Shown here one piece after another: positions 59,265 through 64,000 of a stretch of 64,000 bases of DNA. Position 1 is the stretch's first letter; each line of letters begins with the position of its first letter. The position numbers and the translations under genes are program-made. The DNA is from Atopsyche davidsoni (lineage: Eukaryota > Arthropoda > Insecta > Trichoptera > Hydrobiosidae), in contig JAILWY010000001.1 in assembly GCA_022113835.1 (NCBI GenBank), forward strand, positions 16,360,501 through 16,424,500, written 5' to 3'. A model generated the notes under the pieces. That model was not told the origin of the DNA and did no database searches. It saw nothing but the letters and a program-made list of their open reading frames with translations.

Positions 59265-59530
59265 CTATTTGGATACCACTGGCCCAGGTCGTATACCTGG
59301 TAACGCCCCGTGGGTCTGAAGCAGCTCTCGGCACACATTCGGCGGCACAGTAACCCGCGGGTTGCGATTTGCCCGGCACTTCCTCTGCCCATAAATTATG
59401 TAAGACGCCGCCACGACGAGCGGAAATTCTCCTTTTCCTTAGGGTATTTCCCCTCCCTCGGCCTTCTCGGCACGCAACATTTTTAAACAACCCGCCTTCA
59501 GTGAAGGTGTACTTTCTAGAAACCACCTGA
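59265..59530. promoter_or_regulatory. GC-rich, CpG-containing island
   Basis: CG-rich at 59280-59480 including an AT-rich interruption (ataaattatgtaa) at 59391. A 93-codon minus frame has no recognisable domain. Candidate regulatory DNA. Confidence 0.36.
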
Positions 59531-59734
59531 AAAAAAACGCACTGCCTTATGCGAGTTCTATTTTAAAACTTCCAAACATTAACGATGTATTTATTTATTA
59601 CACATGAATGCCTAATTAGACTTCGGATTTGTTTATTACAAAAGTTAAATGCTATAGTAAATGTGTCTAGTTAATTATTATAAAATAGTGTGGTAATAAC
59701 TAATACGAGTGTAAAGTTATTACTAAAAAAAGAT

Positions 59735-59865
59735 TAATATTATAAATAAAATACTTTTTGTGAATTTTTCATGTTTAATTTTATTGGTGACCGGTTTCGC
59801 CAACCTTTCACGTTGAAATTATCTAACTCAGAATTCCACCGAGTACTCACTGTCAAAAATATTGC
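59735..59865. mobile_element. ACCGGT-family ribozyme repeat, second core-bearing copy
   Basis: Order on the plus strand: AT-rich module (aatattataaataaaatact, 59737 on), the linker catgtttaattttattggtg, the ribozyme core, then the second module reversed (gaattccaccgagtactcac, 59831 on). This is the most compact arrangement of all parts in the window and probably shows the core unit. There is no coding sequence. Confidence 0.6.
59785..59828 (-). ncRNA. Hammerhead-like core, ACCGGT family
   Basis: On the minus strand: UAGAUAA (59819-59825), extra U (59818), stem II with four inner Watson-Crick pairs, a wobble and a basal mismatch (59799-59817), GAAA ending at 59795, palindromic ACCGGT (59790-59795), and C (59789). 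It shares the G8-to-A change with the copy at 2983-3023, suggesting the change predates both copies. Confidence 0.5.
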
Positions 59866-59879
59866 AGTAAGAACTTATA

Positions 59880-61090
59880 CGAGTATTTATAATTGTTAAC
59901 TCGATTAAGAATATGGTTTTTTAGGAGCCCAGTTTGATTGCTCTATTTCTTATTATTTAAAAAAAATTGAATACCAAAAGATTATATTATAAATAAAACA
60001 TCATAAATTATTTTTTTTTATTAAAGAACTACCATATATCAACGAAATAAATATAAATGATTTTTATGTACCATAAGAGAATCTTGGCTCTAGTTATTTT
60101 ATAAAATGATATCGTTGGTTTTATTTTCGTATCATTTTATCAAGATAATTTTTATAGCGTTTTTTATGCGAAAAATATCTCAAGGGCATTTTATAAAATG
60201 AAATTGACTAAACAAAAAAATGCCCCACGGGTGTAATAGAACTTAGAGTGTTTAATATAAAAATGAAATATTATAAGTTAAAATTATAAAAAACCCTATT
60301 TTGTTCATGAATCGATAATTTTTCAATTTTCCTGTTGCGGCTGTTAGATAACAATTTAATTATTAAAAAAACTATTGATAGATGAAAAAATGTGTTGATT
60401 TTTTATCAAATAAATGAATAAATAGCATTTTACAGCATCAATTTTGAGTTTCTAAATCTAGACATATTAAATAATTTAAATGTTTTAAAAAAAAAGTTAT
60501 AAATGATAAAACTCAAAAAATGACATTTTAAATTAAAATTTAATTTTAAATTAAAAGAGCAGATTTTGGAACTCCAATACTTCTAGGGCTATGCCTTTTT
60601 ATTTAAATAACTACCAAACGAAGACGTTATTAATTTGTTTTCACTAGGTTTCCACAAGTAAAGTGGTTAGATTACTGTGATGCAATCTGCTCGACTCACT
60701 TTTTGATTTATTGTAAAAAATATTATTTAAATCTTTTACTTGTAACTTTTCAAAATGGTGAAAATATAAAGGAAATATTAAAATAAAAACGAAACTACAT
60801 AAAAATGTACAAATATATCTTGACGTACCTTAAGCGAGAGTTTTTTTGTTGATAAAAACGCCAAATTTGCTAAAAACAAAATCATTTGGCATCAACTTCC
60901 ATATAATAGATACTACCTCTTTCACTACACAAAAACATATTATCTTAATATATTAATTTTATAAAACAAGCAGGTCTGAAACAATTTATAAAAAGTTTTC
61001 TTTTAATGTGTCTAACGTAGTGATACGAAAACTAAACCTTTTTACTAAAAGTTATAAAAAATACAGGTTTTTAACATATTGCTGTGTTTC
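59880..61090. other. AT-rich non-coding stretch
   Basis: No gene, repeat or RNA recognised. Confidence 0.6.
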
Positions 61091-61099
61091 AGTTTATTT

Positions 61100-61350
61100 C
61101 ATACATAACACCACCCCTCGCAGGAAGGAAGTGTTTTGCAAGTGAAAGAAAGATAATTCAAACCAGCTGGAATCATAAGTCCGATTTATGTGCCACCTCG
61201 GTGCACGGCGTGGAACTAAAAATGACTGCGACCTCTGCGACTTGCCGTAAATTTAGTGTGGCTAAATTACGGTGCGGAAATCCGGCAGCTTATCAAGCGA
61301 CGCCATCGTTACACATGGCTTTGTTTTGAATTTCAGGCTTTCAAAGGTCA
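61100..61350. promoter_or_regulatory. GC-balanced, CpG-containing island
   Basis: CG-containing block with an 81-codon plus frame of no recognisable domain. A hairpin, ccgtaaatttag/ctaaattacgg with a five-base loop and one bulge, lies at 61245-61272. Candidate regulatory DNA. Confidence 0.32.
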
Positions 61351-61359
61351 AGAGACTCG

Positions 61360-61985
61360 GCTTAACTCTGCAAGGATATAGATTAAAATACTAGTGCTGT
61401 TTTTTCCATTCTGTGCAATATCACGAATAAGCAATTTAATTTTTTTTTTTTTTTAGTTTGAACACATTCAAGTTCTTCAAATGTTTTTGTTGTATTTTGA
61501 TCATTACAAATAAATTTATATAAGCTTAAGCCGTCTATTGAAACAACTTTTGTCCAACTCAAAATTTATTGATTTAATACTCAACTTATCTTTAATTTAG
61601 AAAAAATTTAGAAACGGTAAAACGAATTGCAGTTAGTATCCAATTTTTATTATCATTTAAATATAAACAAATGATTGTTTTTAACTAATGATATTTACAA
61701 TGCAAGAATTTCAGAATTATAAGTGTTCATGATAATTTAAGTCATAGTAAGTCTAGTTAATTTGATATGATTTAGTGTGTCCCTTGCTAATGAAGGCTTG
61801 GAAACACAGAACGAACTATTTTTCCGAGTCTATCTTTCAGACAACTGGGGTTTTATTTTATTATGAAAAAAGCGAGCACGCTCCGTTGAGATAAAAATAC
61901 CTACCCTTCGAAATGAGCTTTCAGGAAAACAAAAACCCTGAGTTAGTGAATCACAAAGCTCGACAAAAAACTGTCGAAAATGTCA
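61360..61985. other. AT-rich non-coding stretch
   Basis: Contains a T run at 61439-61455. Nothing else recognised. Confidence 0.55.
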
Positions 61986-61989
61986 AATT

Positions 61990-62560
61990 GTAAGCATTAA
62001 AACAAAAGGAATTCGGAGGCTGTCCCTCCGGCGGGGCTTTTTGTGTTTGTCTTTCGTCATTTTTTATCAGCCGTCTTCGCTTCCGAGGGCCGCTGCCGGC
62101 AGCTTCGCTCGCCGGGACATTAACCGAAATGACGTAAACATTTTCCAGGGCGCCGCTCCTGCTCTCGCCGCGCGTTCGGCTGACTACGCGCGAAAAAGAA
62201 ACACGGATCCGAAAAAAACCGGAAAAACCCGAACAGAGCCGCGATCGCGTCAGGGAATGAATTTCCAACGACGTTAGCATCCCATCTCCGAAATTGTTTT
62301 GAGATAACCCCGGTTTTTAGGAATCGCTTTGTGTGTGTAACGCCTAAGAGCCGCGGCCATTACCCCTGAGAACTCGAGTCTTGATTTTCAATTTGCTCTC
62401 GGAACGGCGCCGTTCCGCTTGTTCCCGGAAGCTTTATATCGGCCCGCGCGCGTTCCTCGGGCGGGCTTCCCCGTCTGGATCTACACGCGTCGGCCTCGTG
62501 AGCATTTTATAAACAGCCCCTAACGCGGCGCTCTGTCCTTTTGTTTATCGAGATATTATT
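61990..62560. promoter_or_regulatory. Large GC-rich, CpG-containing island
   Basis: CG dinucleotides are dense at 62015-62270 and 62350-62530. Overlapping frames of 78 and 109 codons on opposite strands have no recognisable domain. After the 16-kb block this is the most promoter-like segment of the window, but no start site can be placed. Confidence 0.4.
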
Positions 62561-62679
62561 TTTTATATTTAACATCGCATCGTGAAGATTACGATAATCT
62601 AGAGATTTGAATGTCTCATTGGGGGAAAGGGGGATTTAAAAAAATGTATAAAAGGCTTCGATACCCTATTTTTACATTT

Positions 62680-63010
62680 TATTGCTCTCCCTTACCAGGC
62701 GAGGAGTCTTCTGAATTGAGCCAAAACTAACATGTTTTTGTATCCCAATCGAATTGGAAAAAGGATAGAAACCCTCTCAGGATCATACAGACTAATCCCG
62801 GAGGCGGACGGGCCGTAAAGAATTCACGACGTATGTGGTGTAATCAAAGGAAAAACTTGTTCATCCCTTACTGAGAGCTACCCCTACAAACTTGCGATTT
62901 GTTTTTAACGGAGATGTATGCGGGCATATTACTCCTATCTTCCCACATAAATACCGGGAGACTGACATCATACTACCCCGAGCGTATTAATCTGGACTCA
63001 CTTTTGAGGA
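62680..63010. other. Balanced segment
   Basis: Balanced composition with scattered CG dinucleotides. Nothing recognised; possibly a continuation of the island to its left. Confidence 0.27.
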
Positions 63011-63204
63011 TGATTTAAGAAAGGACCGAGAAACTAAATTAACTTTCATATTCAAGGATGTCTGTTTCTATCGTACATAAAATTAAAGAAAAAAAAAAAT
63101 TTTACTGAGCCTGAGACCGTGAATTTTTTTATAAATGTAACCACAATACTTTAATGTCCGAATCAATAAGTTTTTTAAAATTATATATCGGATAAGATAT
63201 GAAC

Positions 63205-63272
63205 AGGTAGAACTCAAACTCATATCTCCGTAGTTATCATAGTCCTTGCGCTACTGCGGCACTGCTACTATT
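63205..63272 (-). repeat. tRNA-like (SINE-type) fragment
   Basis: On the minus strand an A-box-like tgccgcagtagcgcaagg is followed about 40 bases later by a B-box-like gagtttgagttctacc. Spacing fits a tRNA-type promoter. The arms are mutated, so it reads as a SINE head rather than a tRNA gene. Confidence 0.45.
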
Positions 63273-63279
63273 CGAGAAT

Positions 63280-64000
63280 ATGAATCTGAGCCACTACAAC
63301 TTGGTTTGTTTGTGACTATCAATGTATTAATTTTATTATATTGTTTAAAAAAAAATTAACCTAATCTTTCTAATTTTTAAGTAAATTCCTCGCTGACTTC
63401 GATTATTTAACTATTAGGTAAAAATATTTTGATGAGCTGTTATTTTTGTCATTCAATAATTGAACTTAAAAAAATAAGCATGTTTTATTCATTTAGGTCA
63501 GTGCAAGCCAGCCCTTGCATTTGCATCGTAAATTGGTCCAGTGGGTTATTAATTAAATCATAGATTGCCAGCGTGTAGAATGCCGCCAGCGCGCCAGATG
63601 CTGGAGCACTGTTGGAATACCTGTCTAGGAAAATTGAAACACAAGCAAGACTTTATTTGTTCTATTATATATTATAAAATATAAGTGTACGTAGGTATAC
63701 AAAAATATGCGAAAAAAATACGTTAAGTAAAATTAATCAAATAAACAAAGATCCTTCATAAGGTTTATTTAATTATTTGGAAAATCTGAGGTTGAGAGAT
63801 TTATATCTGCATTAGTACATAAGTGAAGGAGGCTGCAAAGGTCCGAAAAGCAAAAAAATAGAAGCAAATGAAACTGTATTCGGTACGTCTGCAATTTTTA
63901 TTTGATATGAACAAAACAACAGTGATAGTATTTTTAAACCCGAAGACTGTAATCTAAACCCAAACAAAATAAATTATCACATAATATGATAATATAAAAA
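63280..64000. other. Non-coding end of window
   Basis: AT-rich except for a balanced patch at 63495-63620. No gene recognised. Confidence 0.5.

Noticed and set aside
60655..60700. agtggttagatt...ctcgactc, tRNA-like words
   Set aside because: The A-box-like and B-box-like words are too close together for a tRNA-type promoter.

Overview
This looks like a piece of an animal nuclear genome, most likely an arthropod and probably an insect. The background is strongly AT-rich, and there are long TA and CA/TA microsatellites, decayed Helitron and piggyBac copies, tRNA-like repeat fragments and repeats carrying hammerhead-ribozyme cores. I found no prokaryotic gene organisation, no rRNA, no intact tRNA and no viral gene. 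I cannot name the species. I also found no host protein-coding gene I would defend. Nearly all open frames are short, overlap frames on the other strand, or sit in GC-rich patches where stop codons are rare. The window reads as a gene desert or a very large intron.

The most interesting layer is a set of about ten scattered relics with the layout of small type I hammerhead ribozymes: CUGA-N-GA, a stem II hairpin, GAAA, a very short helix III, a cleavage nucleotide and helix I. The best copies are at 823-866 and 11552-11594 (minus strand). Others are near 2.98, 12.66, 19.2, 27.67, 40.35, 40.7, 55.2 and 59.8 kb. In most of them helix III is a 4-6 nt self-complementary word (ACTAGT, ACCGGT, ACGT or AGCGCT, sometimes mutated). 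Wherever the region can be read, there is one extra nucleotide between CUGANGA and stem II. Small hammerheads that act as dimers are known from Penelope-like retroelements, so these are probably terminal-repeat relics of such elements. Two families have modular flanking sequence, including a perfect 79-bp inverted repeat at 2926-3004/3274-3352.

Other mobile DNA: (1) a Helitron at 14511-15738 with both ends recognisable (5' TC after A; 3' hairpin then CTAG before T) and a broken Rep coding fragment in which the HUH region is deleted. (2) Two internally deleted piggyBac-type elements at 9806-10402 and 42894-43355 that keep the same N-terminal transposase fragment. (3) A TTAA-flanked 290-bp MITE at 8621-8910 with a CA/TA microsatellite and a long internal hairpin. 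(4) Three tRNA-like, SINE-type fragments. (5) A degenerate GATC-rich tandem array at 30742-31203.

Scattered through the AT-rich background are more than two dozen patches of about 100-700 bp with balanced to GC-rich, CpG-containing sequence. The largest is at 15960-16720. They do not look like the repeats and do not carry convincing exons. The simplest guess is that they are conserved cis-regulatory or promoter-like DNA, but this needs a comparison with related genomes. Base composition was judged by eye throughout.
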